From NCBI RefSeq assembly GCF_029227915.1, contig NC_079885.1, positions 2,666,001-2,730,000 of the forward strand: a DNA stretch of 64,000 nucleotides, read 5' to 3'. The stretch is from Hydractinia symbiolongicarpus. Taxonomy: Eukaryota > Cnidaria > Hydrozoa > Anthoathecata > Hydractiniidae. Shown one piece after another: positions 63,408 through 64,000 of this stretch. The position numbers and the translations under genes are program-made. Numbering within the stretch: the stretch's first letter is position 1; the number at the start of each line of letters is the position of its first letter. The notes under the pieces are model-generated. The model was not told the DNA's origin, searched no databases, and saw only the letters and a program-made list of their open reading frames with translations.

Positions 63408-64000
63408 CGTTCGGGAAATCAGTTTACTCCTTGGGTACTTTCTTTATATACATTCAACTATACGGGCCAAGCCTGGGATTTACGGGAAATCGCGGGTTTT
63501 CGTTTGTCGGCGATTAAACTTCTTTTATTCAGCGTCTCATCAAAAATGAAAACAAGTTTTCAAACTAAAAGTCTCATGCGTTTTAGTGGTGAAAAAATAA
63601 TCTAAAAAATCGTTCGAGAAATGAGTTTACTCCCTGGGTACTTTCTTTTTATACTTTTGACTATACGGGCCAAGCCCGGGATTTACGGGAAATCGCGGGT
63701 TTTCGTTTGCCGGCGATTAAACTTCTTTTATTCAGCGTCTCATCAAAAATGAAAATATTTTTGAAAACTACAAGTCTCATTCGTTCTAGTGGTGCAGAAA
63801 TAATTTGAAAAATCATTCGGGAAATCAGTTTACTCCTTGGGTACTTTCTTTATATACATTCAACTATACGGTCCAAGCGCGGGATTTGCGGGAAATCGCG
63901 GGTTTTCGTTTGCCGGCGATTAAACTTCTTTTATTCAGCGTCTCATCAAAAATGAAAACAAGTTTGAAAACTACAAGTCTCATGCGTTTTAGTGGTGAAA

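Larger units (their letters stand above)
1..64000 (+). repeat. Tandem satellite DNA array, 203 bp monomer, ~315 copies
   Basis: Landmarks such as gggtactttctttgtatac, tttgccggcgatt and ctacaagtctcatgcg recur every 203 bp across the whole window, always on the same strand. A majority monomer counted base by base is 203 bp with 36 C and 41 G (38% GC). No stretch of unrelated sequence longer than a few bases was found, so every interval is satellite. The array enters and leaves the window mid-monomer. No gene, RNA gene or transposon interrupts it. Long homogeneous arrays of this kind are known from centromeric and other heterochromatic regions of eukaryotes; the species and chromosomal position cannot be told from the sequence. 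Confidence 0.98.

Noticed and set aside
1-64000. CRISPR array
   Set aside because: The repeat unit is 203 bp with no alternation of short repeat and unique spacer; everything between landmarks is also repeated.
1-64000. Repetitive protein-coding gene
   Set aside because: The period of 203 is not divisible by 3. Stops occur in every frame of each monomer, and indels are not in multiples of three.
1-64000. Bacterial or plasmid iteron origin, or viral terminal repeats
   Set aside because: A 64 kb uniform array with nested segmental duplications far exceeds any iteron or viral repeat cluster, and no replication gene is present.
1-64000. Telomeric repeats or rDNA spacer
   Set aside because: No short telomere-type motif runs occur, and no rRNA-like sequence is present in the monomer or flanks.

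Overview
The whole 64 kb window is one uninterrupted tandem satellite DNA array. A monomer of about 203 bp repeats head to tail from the first base to the last, always in the same orientation, giving roughly 315 monomer equivalents. The array is cut mid-monomer at both window edges, so it continues on both sides. I found no gene, RNA gene, transposon, CRISPR array or unique spacer sequence. The many 60-100 codon open frames are periodic by-products of the repeat: 203 is not a multiple of 3, and each frame closes at the same A/T-rich block. An array this long, homogeneous and gene-free points to eukaryotic constitutive heterochromatin (centromeric, pericentromeric or subtelomeric). I do not recognise the monomer and cannot name the species. 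CpG is not depleted (12 CpG in a 203 bp majority monomer, against about 7 expected from its base composition), which hints at a genome without strong CpG-methylation decay or at very recent homogenisation.

The monomer has two parts. A core of about 51 bp (63% GC by my count) holds most of the CpGs, a CGGGC-CAA-GCCCG hairpin, an AATCGC/GCGATT inverted repeat and four GGG runs. The remaining ~150 bp is about 30% GC. It includes a 19 bp A/T-only run and a perfect 9 bp-arm dyad (TCAAAAATG, loop AAAA, CATTTTTGA). Several monomer classes are interleaved. One has tatacattcgac with ctctttcattaagcg; one has tatacttttgac with cttcttttattcagcg; a third is marked by attcgttctagtggtgcag followed by tttatatacattcaac.

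The array is built from nested, recent tandem duplications rather than one fixed higher-order repeat (HOR). Layout from left to right: 1-6.1 kb, a 3.45 kb (17-monomer) duplication with one monomer lost and one gained; 6.2-8.8 kb, loosely ordered monomers with a dimer repeat; 8.8-15.2 kb, a run of 609/610 bp trimer duplications; 15.4-23.3 kb, a 3,042 bp duplication with a nested 1,825 bp duplication; 23.7-28.1 kb, dimer and trimer duplications; 28.1-33.15 kb, a 2,527 bp tandem duplication; 30.3-43.1 kb, a zone holding two kinds of truncated monomer (96 bp and 76 bp) embedded in 778, 1,187, 1,482, 2,527 and 2,576 bp repeats; 44.2-54.9 kb, repeats of 1,421, 3,855 and 1,825 bp; 54.5-61.7 kb, repeats of 1,218, 2,230 and 1,215 bp; 61.7-64 kb, ordinary monomers. 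Most paired copies that I compared by eye differ at only a handful of bases over 1.5-3.8 kb, which implies very recent unequal exchange or replication-based amplification.

All duplication coordinates come from reading matched landmarks by eye. Offsets are reliable to about 1-3 bp, and block edges to some tens of bases.
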